The position numbers and the translations under genes are program-made. From positions 1-6,604 of the forward strand of contig DTVC01000036.1 in the NCBI GenBank assembly GCA_012963775.1: a stretch of DNA of 6,604 nucleotides. The letters are read 5' to 3'. Below are positions 1 through 6,365 of the stretch, in pieces. Below the pieces are notes generated by a model. The model did no database searches, had not been told where the DNA came from, and was given only the letters and a program-made list of their open reading frames with translations. Origin of the DNA: Candidatus Pelagibacter sp. (GTDB taxonomy: Bacteria; Pseudomonadota; Alphaproteobacteria; Pelagibacterales; Pelagibacteraceae). Numbering within the stretch: position 1 is the first letter of the stretch; each line of letters begins with the position of its first letter.

Positions 1-104
1 GTATAACCTCTATAAGTCAGAGAATTTATTTCAGGCATTACTTGAGATATTGTTGTTTCATCAACAACAATCCCCAATAATCCTTTTTTTATTTCATCAT
101 GCAT
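1..104 (-). CDS. prpC: 2-methylcitrate synthase / citrate synthase family, N-terminal 34 codons (partial)
   Basis: The first 34 codons of a gene that runs off the left edge. The translation begins MHDEIKKGLLGIVVDETTIS and continues with NSLTYRGY at residues 27-34. The pattern KKGL.G(V/I)VVD.T.IS followed by N-S-L-T-Y-R-G-Y is the typical N-terminus of short (about 370-390 residue) citrate and 2-methylcitrate synthases. The enzyme would condense propionyl-CoA with oxaloacetate to 2-methylcitrate in the cytoplasm. The start ATG shares one base with the prpB stop (TAATG), and GAGGGA lies 8 bases upstream inside prpB, so this start is well supported. Position directly after prpD and prpB favours methylcitrate synthase over the TCA-cycle citrate synthase, but the visible part alone cannot separate the two. 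Confidence 0.85.
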   Translation of the reverse strand, partial: MHDEIKKGLLGIVVDETTISQVMPEINSLTYRGY

Positions 105-1000
105 TATTCGTGTCCCTCGGAGCTAAAATTGTACACTCTCTCGTCCAATGTATTGTATTTTTCATATTCGACCAAATCATACAATCTTTTTCTGGTCTGC
201 ATTTTATCAATAATGTTATTCTGATGTCCATCTTCATAAATGACACGCAAACCATCTTCAACACTTTTCATAGCTAATCTCTGAGTAGTGACAGGATAAA
301 TAACAATATTATATCCAAGATTTTCTAATTCATTGTAATTTAATATTTTTGATTTACCGAATTCAGTCATATTAGCCAATAAATAACAATCCAGAGATTT
401 TCTAACAATTTCAAATTCTTTTTCATCTTTAAGAGCTTCAGGAAATATTATTTCTGCTCCTGCTTCAACATAGGATTTACATCTATCAATCATTTTATCT
501 ATTCCTTCAACGTCTTTAGCATCTGATCTAGCAATTATTTTAAAATTTTGATCTTTTCTAGAACTTAAACATTCTTTAATTTTTTTAACCATTTCTTCTT
601 TTGAGATAAGTTCTTTATTATCTAAGTGACCGCATCTTTTTTGTTCAACCTGATCTTCAATATGAACTGCTGCTATTCCACAATTCTCAAAAGTTTGAAT
701 TGTTTCTTTACAAGATTTAAATCCGGTATCAATATCAACAATTGTTGGTAGATTAATTACTCTAGAAATCTGATTTGATCTGTAGCTTACATCTTTAAGA
801 GTTGTTAAACCAATATCTGGGTAACCTAAATCATTAGACATTACTCCACCGGACACATACACACCATCATAACCTATTTCTTCAATTAATTTTGCTGTCA
901 GTGGATTGTAAGCCCCAGGAAATCTCAAAATTTTTTTTGATTTAAGTTTTTTATCAAAATCTTTCCTTTTTTCTTCTGGATTGTTTTTGACAAAATGCAT
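104..1000 (-). CDS. prpB: 2-methylisocitrate lyase
   Basis: A 298-residue protein, close to the usual length of PrpB (about 295). It would cleave 2-methylisocitrate to pyruvate and succinate, the last step of the methylcitrate cycle, as a cytoplasmic Mg2+ enzyme of the isocitrate lyase/PEP mutase superfamily. Visible signatures in order: PGAYNPLTA from residue 28, the substrate loop SGG at 50-52, metal-site aspartates in DIDTG (D89, D91), the catalytic loop KRCGH at 121-125 with C123 as the acid/base cysteine, IIARSDA from 155 with R158, FPEAL with E188, NMTEFG from N210, and the C-terminal DKMQTR. KRCGH with NMTEFG and the 298-residue length fit PrpB better than the longer isocitrate lyase AceA. 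ATG at 1000 overlaps the prpD stop by one base and has AAGGAA 7 bases upstream. The stop overlaps the prpC start in the same way. Confidence 0.95.
   Translation of the reverse strand: MHFVKNNPEEKRKDFDKKLKSKKILRFPGAYNPLTAKLIEEIGYDGVYVSGGVMSNDLGYPDIGLTTLKDVSYRSNQISRVINLPTIVDIDTGFKSCKETIQTFENCGIAAVHIEDQVEQKRCGHLDNKELISKEEMVKKIKECLSSRKDQNFKIIARSDAKDVEGIDKMIDRCKSYVEAGAEIIFPEALKDEKEFEIVRKSLDCYLLANMTEFGKSKILNYNELENLGYNIVIYPVTTQRLAMKSVEDGLRVIYEDGHQNNIIDKMQTRKRLYDLVEYEKYNTLDERVYNFSSEGHE
113..118 (-). promoter_or_regulatory. Shine-Dalgarno GAGGGA of prpC, inside the prpB end
   Basis: GAGGGA on the minus strand lies 8 bases before the prpC ATG, within the last codons of prpB. It supports the start chosen for the partial prpC gene. 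Confidence 0.6.
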
Positions 1001-2502
1001 TAGAAAATTCCTTTTTTATAATTTCTTTTTAATTTTGTTTTTTTAATTTCAATATTTAGCTTATCAAGTTGTCCAACTTTTAATTTCATAAGTTTTTGAA
1101 CAGTTATTAAAAAACGATCACTTTCTTTTTTTGAAATTATATTTTTTGTTAAAATGAGAAATTTATTTATGTAATTATCTCTTTTAAAAGGTCTTGCACC
1201 GTATGGATGAGAGTCAGCTCTATTTAAACTTTCTATAATTTTTCTTCCGTTTTTTAAAGTAACTACTGTCTTTGCTCCAAATGATTTATTTTTTGGTTTT
1301 GGGTCGTGGTATTTTTTAGTCCATTTTTTATCTTCATGTGTTTTAATTGAATGCCATATTCTTATTGTACTTTTTTGTTTTGCTCTTGATTTAGTATATG
1401 ATTTTATATGATGCAAATTCCCATCCTCAAGAGCTACAGCAAAAATATACATTATTGAGTGATCTAAAGTTTCTCTGCTAGCATTCGGATTCATTTTTTG
1501 TGGATCATTTGCACCTGTACCGATTACATAATGTGTATGATGACTGGTAAAAATATCTATTTTTTTAATTTCATTTAAATTATTAATTTTTTTATTTAGC
1601 TTTTTAGCAATATCTATCAATGCTTGAGCTTGATACTCTGCAGAGTATTCTTTTGTATAAGTTTCTAGAATTGCTTTTTTTTCATGATTTTTTTTTGGTA
1701 ATGGAACTTTATATAAAGCTTTTTTACCACCAAGAATTCTTGCAATCACACTATCTTCGCCTTCGTATATAGGGCTAGGTGCACCTTCCCCCCTCATAAC
1801 TCGATCCACAGCTTCTATAGCTAATTTACCTGCATGTGCTGGAGCGTATGCTTTCCAGCTTGAAATTTCACCTTTTCTAGATTGTCTGGTTGAAATTGTT
1901 GTATGGAGTGCTTGCTGGATCGCTTGATAGATTGTGTTGGTATTTAATTTTAACATTGCACCTAAACCAGCTGCAACACTTGGTCCAAGATGAGCAATGT
2001 GATCTATTTTATGTTTGTGAAGACAGATTCCTTTGACCAGATTTACCTGAACTTCATATGCGGTAATGATTCCTCTTAAAAGATCTAAACCACTTTTTTT
2101 CTTTTGTTGAGCCACAGCTATAAGTGGAGGAATATTATCTCCAGGATGGCTATAATCAGCAGCAAGAAAAGTATCATGAAAATCAAGTTCTCTTACAGCT
2201 GTACTATTAGTCCACGCTGCCCATTCGCAATTAAATTTTAATTTTGAATTAATTCCAAATATAGTAGCTCCATTTTTTTTTGGATGACTTAAAGCCATCT
2301 CCCTCGAGGAAATTACTGACTTTCTATTTAAAGAAGCTATGGCTACGGATGCATTATCTATAATTCTATTGATAGCCATTTCAATAGCATCTTTGTTTAA
2401 TTTTGAATTATCATTTGCTATTTCAGCAATTTTCCAAGCAAATTGTTTTTCTTTTGGTAAAGTAATCTTGGAAGGGTAGACCTTAACTTTATGTAAAATC
2501 AA
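1000..2502 (-). CDS. prpD: 2-methylcitrate dehydratase (MmgE/PrpD family)
   Basis: A 500-residue MmgE/PrpD-family protein, slightly longer than E. coli PrpD (483). Its role would be dehydration of 2-methylcitrate to 2-methylaconitate in the cytoplasm, without an iron-sulfur cluster. The family core is clear: [20 protein letters not shown] from residue 104, [16 protein letters not shown] from 168, and [20 protein letters not shown] from 205 followed by [13 protein letters not shown]. The smaller C-terminal lid-like domain begins near 275 and is very lysine-rich. The [11 protein letters not shown] and [14 protein letters not shown] stretches remind me more of corynebacterial PrpD than of E. coli PrpD; that is memory, not an alignment. 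The start codon is TTG: AAGGAG sits 5 bases upstream and the next in-frame methionine is residue 41, inside the conserved domain. Position before prpB and prpC supports methylcitrate dehydratase rather than another family activity. No prpR-type regulator or acnD/prpF is visible. Confidence 0.93.
   Translation of the reverse strand: MILHKVKVYPSKITLPKEKQFAWKIAEIANDNSKLNKDAIEMAINRIIDNASVAIASLNRKSVISSREMALSHPKKNGATIFGINSKLKFNCEWAAWTNSTAVRELDFHDTFLAADYSHPGDNIPPLIAVAQQKKKSGLDLLRGIITAYEVQVNLVKGICLHKHKIDHIAHLGPSVAAGLGAMLKLNTNTIYQAIQQALHTTISTRQSRKGEISSWKAYAPAHAGKLAIEAVDRVMRGEGAPSPIYEGEDSVIARILGGKKALYKVPLPKKNHEKKAILETYTKEYSAEYQAQALIDIAKKLNKKINNLNEIKKIDIFTSHHTHYVIGTGANDPQKMNPNASRETLDHSIMYIFAVALEDGNLHHIKSYTKSRAKQKSTIRIWHSIKTHEDKKWTKKYHDPKPKNKSFGAKTVVTLKNGRKIIESLNRADSHPYGARPFKRDNYINKFLILTKNIISKKESDRFLITVQKLMKLKVGQLDKLNIEIKKTKLKRNYKKGIF
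1008..1013 (-). promoter_or_regulatory. Shine-Dalgarno AAGGAA of prpB, inside the prpD end
   Basis: AAGGAA on the minus strand lies 7 bases before the prpB ATG, within the last codons of prpD. It fixes the prpB start, which shares one base with the prpD stop. Confidence 0.65.
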
Positions 2503-2507
2503 AATTT

Positions 2508-2513
2508 CTCCTT
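2508..2513 (-). promoter_or_regulatory. Shine-Dalgarno AAGGAG deciding the TTG start of prpD
   Basis: The minus strand reads AAGGAG, five bases and then TTG at 2502. It is the best ribosome-binding match in the leftward block and supports a TTG start. No ATG or GTG lies nearby in frame, and the next methionine codon is residue 41, inside the conserved domain. Confidence 0.75.
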
Positions 2514-2531
2514 AAATTTTTTTTATCAGTA

Positions 2532-2560
2532 ATAATAAATTATTTTTCAATTACAATCAA
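2532..2560 (-). promoter_or_regulatory. candidate promoter for prpDBC
   Basis: Reading leftward, TTGATT (2560-2555) and TATTAT (2537-2532) are separated by exactly 17 bases. They match the -35 and -10 consensus at 4 of 6 and 5 of 6 positions. They overlap the last codons and stop of the lysE-type gene, and would start a transcript near 2525, about 20 bases before the prpD start. In DNA this AT-rich such matches arise by chance, so this is a hint that prpDBC can be expressed apart from gph-lysE, not proof. Confidence 0.3.
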
Positions 2561-3142
2561 AATGGCTGTAATTAAAAGCAATATTGCTAAAAAATACTCC
2601 ACGAAAGCTTTTTTTTTATTATTCTTCACCAAATTTCTAATTCCTGAACCAAATGCAGCCCAAACAGAAATAGATAATGGACAAATAACTAAAGCAGTTA
2701 TTGAAATAAAAAGAATCGCAATAATTAATTTTTCATCTTTTGGTAAAAACCCAGAAGCAACCATAGTTGAAATGGTCCAAGCTTTTGGATTTACTAATTG
2801 AAATAATGCCGCTTCATAAAATTTTAAAGGCCCTGAACTGTCTTCTTTAAAATTGCTGAATGATCCAATAATTTTATATCCAAGATACAATAGATATATT
2901 GCACATATTATTTTAAGGATGTTTTGAATTTCTGGAAACATTTGGAAGATTTTTCCTAGACCAAGACAAACCAAAACTGTTTGTAAAATGTGGCCAATAG
3001 TAATTCCTGACATATGAGGAATAGTTTTTAAAAAACCGAATTTTATTCCTGATGAAAGAACCATAGCATTATTTGGTCCAGGAGTTACATACATGACAAA
3101 GTAAAAACTAATTAACGCAAGAAAAAGACTTTGATCAATCAT
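2540..3142 (-). CDS. LysE/RhtB-family amino-acid exporter
   Basis: A 200-residue hydrophobic protein with the length and marks of LysE/RhtB exporters. TPGPN at residues 20-24 lies at the end of the first membrane segment, G46 and H51 fall in the second, and VNPKAW at 117-122 is the family's second conserved motif. Membrane segments fall roughly at 6-27, 43-63, 73-92, 110-130, 138-163 and 181-198. Members export amino acids or related small metabolites by proton exchange. The substrate cannot be read from the sequence; the closest feel is to the cysteine/O-acetylserine or homoserine exporters, but that is weak. ATG at 3142 overlaps the end of gph by 8 bases and has no visible Shine-Dalgarno sequence, so translation may be coupled to gph. 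prpD follows after 37 bases. Confidence 0.88.
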   Translation of the reverse strand: MIDQSLFLALISFYFVMYVTPGPNNAMVLSSGIKFGFLKTIPHMSGITIGHILQTVLVCLGLGKIFQMFPEIQNILKIICAIYLLYLGYKIIGSFSNFKEDSSGPLKFYEAALFQLVNPKAWTISTMVASGFLPKDEKLIIAILFISITALVICPLSISVWAAFGSGIRNLVKNNKKKAFVEYFLAILLLITAILIVIEK

Positions 3143-3824
3143 TCAAATATGAAGAAACTATTTTTTCAATACCAATAAAATCTTTTATTAAATGATCATG
3201 ATGAATTTGTTCTATTTTTTTTTCAGTATAACCATCTTCTAAAAGTATCATAGGAATCCCAGCTGATTTTGCTGCTTCAGCATCGTTTTCACTGTCTCCA
3301 ATCATTAAACTTTTTTTTATATCTCCATTCATTATTTCTATTGAGCTTGTTAGATGTCTTGGATCTGGCTTACAATATTCAAAGGTATTTCTACCTGCAA
3401 CATATTCAAAGAAATCATAAATTCTTATTTTCTTTAATAAATCTACAGATAAATGTTCTTGTTTGTTTGTACATACGGCCATGGAAATATTATTTGACTT
3501 TGCCCATTTTAAAAATTCATAAACTCCATTTATAAGTTTACTTTTTACGACAATGTTTTTTCCGTAAAAATTAAGAAACTCTTTAACCATTTCATTTTTG
3601 ACTTTTTCATCAGTAATTTTTGATAATTCTTTACTTGCAGTTCCCCAAACAGATCTTCCAATCATTACTGCGGCACCGTTACCAACATAATTCCTTATTT
3701 CATCAATGCTTTTTGTGTCATATCCAAATTTTTTCATAACATGGTTATGGGCGGTCATAAGATCTGGAGCGGTGTCTACCAAAGTTCCGTCAAGATCAAA
3801 TAATATTGTAAGTTTTTGAGTCAT
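3135..3824 (-). CDS. gph: phosphoglycolate phosphatase-like HAD hydrolase
   Basis: A 229-residue HAD-superfamily phosphatase of the Gph/CbbZ type. Motif I is FDLDGTLVDT with nucleophile D10 and acid/base D12. A helical cap of subclass I occupies about residues 18-85 (VGNGAAVMIGR at 47-57 is typical of Gph). Motif II is CTNK with T119, motif III is CKPDP with K152, and motif IV is IGDSENDAEAA with D177 and D181. All catalytic positions are present. The expected reaction is 2-phosphoglycolate to glycolate plus phosphate, which salvages the product of 3'-phosphoglycolate DNA-end repair and, where present, of Rubisco oxygenation. HAD substrate calls from sequence are soft, though a gph gene beside glmU-glmS is a placement I recall in alphaproteobacteria. 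It is the first gene of the leftward block, starting 73 bases from the oppositely oriented glmU-like ORF. No clear Shine-Dalgarno sequence precedes the ATG. Confidence 0.88.
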   Translation of the reverse strand: MTQKLTILFDLDGTLVDTAPDLMTAHNHVMKKFGYDTKSIDEIRNYVGNGAAVMIGRSVWGTASKELSKITDEKVKNEMVKEFLNFYGKNIVVKSKLINGVYEFLKWAKSNNISMAVCTNKQEHLSVDLLKKIRIYDFFEYVAGRNTFEYCKPDPRHLTSSIEIMNGDIKKSLMIGDSENDAEAAKSAGIPMILLEDGYTEKKIEQIHHDHLIKDFIGIEKIVSSYLND

Positions 3825-3897
3825 TTTAAAAAGTATTATTAAGAAACAATTTGTGAATTAAAGAACATGTTCACTAAACTATAAAGAATTTTAATAA
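3825..3897. promoter_or_regulatory. divergent promoter region between gph and the glmU-like gene
   Basis: This is the only gap between divergently transcribed genes, so promoters for both blocks should lie here or just inside the gene starts. It is very AT-rich. On the plus strand TATAAA at 3880-3885 is a possible -10, but no good -35 sits at the right distance. On the minus strand TAATAC near 3832-3837 is a comparably weak candidate. A perfect 10-base palindrome (3863-3872) lies in the middle. If the glmU-like gene really starts at 3958, the region extends to 133 bases. The role follows from gene orientation; the exact elements are not established. Confidence 0.45.
3863..3872. repeat. palindrome GAACATGTTC, possible operator
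   Basis: A perfect 10-base palindrome inside the divergent intergenic region. A second, offset inverted pair, GTGAA at 3853-3857 and TTCAC at 3870-3874, spans 22 bases and overlaps it. The position between two divergent promoters is where a regulator-binding site would be expected. I cannot assign it to a known regulator, and a 10-base palindrome can arise by chance. Confidence 0.3.
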
Positions 3898-4509
3898 ATG
3901 AAACAAATAAATTTACAAGACAATTTAAGAAAAAAATTTATTAAACAAGGAGTCAAGATGATTGCACCTGATACAGTTTTTTTCTCAAAAGATACAAAGA
4001 TTGGAAAAAATGTATCTATAGATCCATACGTAGTTATTAGAAAAAAGGTGAAAATACAAAATAATGTAAAAATATTTTCATTTTCACATTTAGAAAATGT
4101 AAGAATAGAAAACAATGTTAACATAGGTCCTTATGCTAGATTAAGACCAGGAACGATACTAAGGTCAGGATCTAGAATTGGGAATTTTGTTGAAGTTAAA
4201 AAAAGTACAATTGAAAAAAATTCGAAAGTAAATCATCTTTCATATATAGGTGATGCAACTTTAGGTAAAAATGTGAATATTGGCGCTGGCACTATTACAT
4301 GCAACTATGATGGTGTAAAAAAAAATAAAACAATAATTAAAGACAATGTTTTTATAGGTTCAAATTCTTCATTAATAGCTCCTGTTACTATTAACGAAAA
4401 AAGCACAGTTGGCGCAGGATCCGTGATAATAAAAAATGTTAATAAAAAATCATTGGCTTTGACAAGATCTGATCAAATTGAAATTAAAAATTATAAAAGA
4501 AAAAAATAA
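3898..4509 (+). CDS. glmU: GlmU acetyltransferase domain only (uridyltransferase half absent)
   Basis: A 203-residue protein matching only the C-terminal half of GlmU (normally about 450 residues), the left-handed beta-helix glucosamine-1-phosphate acetyltransferase. Counting against E. coli GlmU from memory with a constant offset of 250, every key position is kept: R83, K101, H113 (catalytic), Y116, N127, N136, K142, S155, A173 and R190 (E. coli R333, K351, H363, Y366, N377, N386, K392, S405, A423, R440). Signature strings are ARLRPG, NFVEVKKS, NHLSYIGDA and NIGAGTITCNYDG. The N-terminal nucleotidyltransferase domain (the LSAGKGTRM type of motif) is missing. TAA at 3895-3897 directly precedes the ATG in frame, so this ORF cannot extend upstream. 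The start may instead be the ATG at 3958 (residue 21), which has AAGGAG five bases before it. The stop overlaps the glmS start (TAATG). The protein should acetylate GlcN-1-P to GlcNAc-1-P, while UDP-GlcNAc formation needs another enzyme. Confidence 0.9.
   Translation: MKQINLQDNLRKKFIKQGVKMIAPDTVFFSKDTKIGKNVSIDPYVVIRKKVKIQNNVKIFSFSHLENVRIENNVNIGPYARLRPGTILRSGSRIGNFVEVKKSTIEKNSKVNHLSYIGDATLGKNVNIGAGTITCNYDGVKKNKTIIKDNVFIGSNSSLIAPVTINEKSTVGAGSVIIKNVNKKSLALTRSDQIEIKNYKRKK
3947..3952 (+). promoter_or_regulatory. AAGGAG before Met21 of the GlmU-like ORF, possible true ribosome-binding site
   Basis: AAGGAG is followed by five bases and ATG at 3958. Starting there gives a 183-residue protein beginning MIAPDTVFF, at the first strand of the beta-helix. 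The first ATG at 3898 has no comparable site. Against this, the GGA-GTC codons encode a Gly-Val pair that is also present in full-length alphaproteobacterial GlmU as I recall it, so the match could be incidental. Confidence 0.4.
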
Positions 4510-6329
4510 TGTGTGGAATAGTTGGAATAACAAGCAATAAAGAAGTTACCTCTTCAATTATAAATTCTTTAAAAAAATTAGAATATCGCGGATATGATTC
4601 TGCTGGGATAGCTACATTAAATGAAGGACATATTAATGAGATTAAATGCGAAGGAAGAGTTGATGCCTTAGAAAAAAATTTATCTAAAACTAATTTACAT
4701 GGAACTGTTGGCATTGGGCACGTTAGATGGGCGACACATGGAGCGCCAAGTTCAATTAACGCTCATCCACATTCTTCAGAAAACGTTTCGGTTGTGCATA
4801 ATGGTATAATAGAAAATTCTACAATATTAAAAAAATTATTAATTAAAAAGAGTCATAAATTTAAATCACAAACTGATACTGAAGTGATTGTACATTTAAT
4901 TACTGAATATTTAAAAAAGAATGATTTGAAAAAATCAATTTTAAAAATGCTAAAAAAACTTCATGGAAGTTTTGCACTGGGAATAATATTTAAAGATCAG
5001 CCTGATTTAATTGTTGGCGCAAGAAGAGGCTCTCCTCTTGCAGTTGGTTATGGTCCAAATGAAAATTATCTTGGATCAGACTCTTATGCGTTAAAATCTA
5101 TGACAAATAAAATTTCTTACTTAAACGATGGTGAATTTTGTATTCTTAAAAAAGACGAAGTTGAGTTTTTTGATGAAAAAGGAAACAAAGTTAACAAAAA
5201 AATTTTAGAGCTTTCTTCTAATGAACAAAATTATGAAAAAGGTGACTATAAACATTTTATGGCTAAAGAAATTGAAGAACAACCAACAACAATTAAAAAC
5301 TGCATAAATGAATATATTGACAAAATTAATAGTGATATAAATATTTTTAATTTTCCTTGGAAACCTGATGAAATTTCTTCAATAGTATTAATTGGTTGTG
5401 GAACTGCCTATCATTCTTGCATAATGGCCAAATATTGGTTTGAACAATTAACCACATTAGATGTAAGTGCAGACATTGCATCTGAGTTTAGATATCGAAA
5501 TAATAGGTTTAAAGATAAAACACTTTATATTTTTGTTTCCCAATCAGGCGAGACCGCAGATACTTTTGCAGCATTAGATGTATGCAATAAAAATAACATG
5601 AAAACATGTAGCGTTGTAAATGTCGTTGAGAGTTCAATAGCAAGAGAGTCAAAATTTGTGCTCCCAATTCATTGCGGACCTGAAATTGGTGTAGCTTCTA
5701 CCAAAGCTTTTTTAGGCCAAATGTTAGTTCTGTATATTTTATGCTTAAAATTGGCTCAAATTAGAAAAGATATCAAAAAAGAAACATATTTAGAAAAAAT
5801 TAAATCTCTTTTTTCATTATCAAAATTAGTAAAAAGTTCTTTACAAACAGAAAGTAAAATTCAATCAGTATGTAGTTCATTTATTGATATTAAAGGATCA
5901 ATGTTTTTAGGAAGAGGGTATTCGTTCCCAATAGCTTTAGAAGGAGCATTGAAACTAAAAGAATTAGCTTATGTTCATGCAGAAGGTTATCCTGCTGGTG
6001 AAATGAAACATGGTCCACTAGCATTAATTGAAGAAGGAATGCCAGTTGTAGTATTGGCCCCAAGAGACAAATACTACAAAAAAACAATTTCAAATATGCA
6101 AGAAGTTATAGCAAGAGGAGCTAAAGTTTTGTTAATTACAAATAAAAGTAAAGACGAAGTTTATTCAGAAAATATTTGGGAAAAAATTGAAGTCGAAAAC
6201 ACTTCTGAAGATTTGTTACCCTTTTTAATGACAATACCCCTTCAGAAATTGGCCTATTATTCTGCACTTAAAAAAGGCTATGATATCGATAAGCCAAGAA
6301 ATTTAGCAAAATCGGTCACTGTTGAATAA
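4509..6329 (+). CDS. glmS: glutamine--fructose-6-phosphate aminotransferase (isomerizing)
   Basis: A full-length GlmS of 606 residues (E. coli 609) that makes glucosamine-6-phosphate from fructose-6-phosphate and glutamine, the first step to UDP-GlcNAc, peptidoglycan and LPS. The N-terminal class II glutaminase domain (about 1-235) starts MCGIVGI, with C2 as the nucleophile after Met removal, then LEYRGYDSAGIA at 24-35, HVRWATHG at 71-78, NAHPH at 84-88, HNG at 97-99 and TDTE at 122-125. Two SIS sugar-isomerase domains follow. The first has GCGTAYHS at 296-303, SQSGETADT at 344-352 and VASTKAF at 395-401. The second has LGRGYSFPIALEGALKLKE at 467-485 and EMKHGPLAL at 498-506 with H501. The C-terminus PRNLAKSVTVE, with K601, is the family ending. 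The start overlaps the glmU stop by one base and has no clear Shine-Dalgarno sequence, so coupled translation is likely. It supplies the precursor of the substrate of the upstream gene product, via GlmM. Confidence 0.98.
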   Translation: MCGIVGITSNKEVTSSIINSLKKLEYRGYDSAGIATLNEGHINEIKCEGRVDALEKNLSKTNLHGTVGIGHVRWATHGAPSSINAHPHSSENVSVVHNGIIENSTILKKLLIKKSHKFKSQTDTEVIVHLITEYLKKNDLKKSILKMLKKLHGSFALGIIFKDQPDLIVGARRGSPLAVGYGPNENYLGSDSYALKSMTNKISYLNDGEFCILKKDEVEFFDEKGNKVNKKILELSSNEQNYEKGDYKHFMAKEIEEQPTTIKNCINEYIDKINSDINIFNFPWKPDEISSIVLIGCGTAYHSCIMAKYWFEQLTTLDVSADIASEFRYRNNRFKDKTLYIFVSQSGETADTFAALDVCNKNNMKTCSVVNVVESSIARESKFVLPIHCGPEIGVASTKAFLGQMLVLYILCLKLAQIRKDIKKETYLEKIKSLFSLSKLVKSSLQTESKIQSVCSSFIDIKGSMFLGRGYSFPIALEGALKLKELAYVHAEGYPAGEMKHGPLALIEEGMPVVVLAPRDKYYKKTISNMQEVIARGAKVLLITNKSKDEVYSENIWEKIEVENTSEDLLPFLMTIPLQKLAYYSALKKGYDIDKPRNLAKSVTVE

Positions 6330-6330
6330 A

Positions 6331-6345
6331 TATCAAACTTTGATA
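6331..6345. repeat. inverted repeat TATCAAACTTTGATA between glmS and the DAHP synthase gene
   Basis: A perfect inverted repeat of two 7-base arms around a single C, starting two bases after the glmS stop codon. As RNA it could form a 6-pair stem with a 3-base loop, but the stem is AU-rich and no T-run follows, so it is a poor terminator. It could be an operator for the downstream gene, or chance. Confidence 0.3.
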
Positions 6346-6365
6346 GAACACCTTTGAGTTGAAAT

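Noticed and set aside
50..277. Plus-strand open frame across the prpB/prpC junction
   Set aside because: It lies antisense to well-supported coding sequence, and its translation is low-complexity and matches no family I recognise.
2514..2530. Terminator between lysE and prpD based on the homopolymer run
   Set aside because: On the transcribed (minus) strand the run reads as A, not T, and no stem precedes it.
2562..2801. Plus-strand open frame of 79 codons
   Set aside because: It is entirely antisense to the LysE-type gene, which has clear family motifs.
3863..3872. SOS (LexA) box at GAACATGTTC
   Set aside because: The Gram-positive box has GAAC and GTTC separated by 4 bases, and the alphaproteobacterial one is a GTTC direct repeat with a 7-base spacer. 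Here the half-sites are separated by 2 bases, so it fits neither.
3825..3897. Hidden GlmU uridyltransferase domain upstream of the short ORF through a frameshift
   Set aside because: An in-frame TAA lies directly before the ATG, the gap is only 73 bases, and gph with all HAD motifs intact occupies the sequence beyond on the other strand.
4440..4509. glmS ribozyme/riboswitch upstream of glmS
   Set aside because: That element occurs in the 5' UTR of Gram-positive glmS genes. Here glmS overlaps the glmU stop codon by one base, with no untranslated leader.
5890..6093. Minus-strand open frame of 67 codons
   Set aside because: It is antisense to the second SIS domain of glmS; a shadow of conserved coding sequence.
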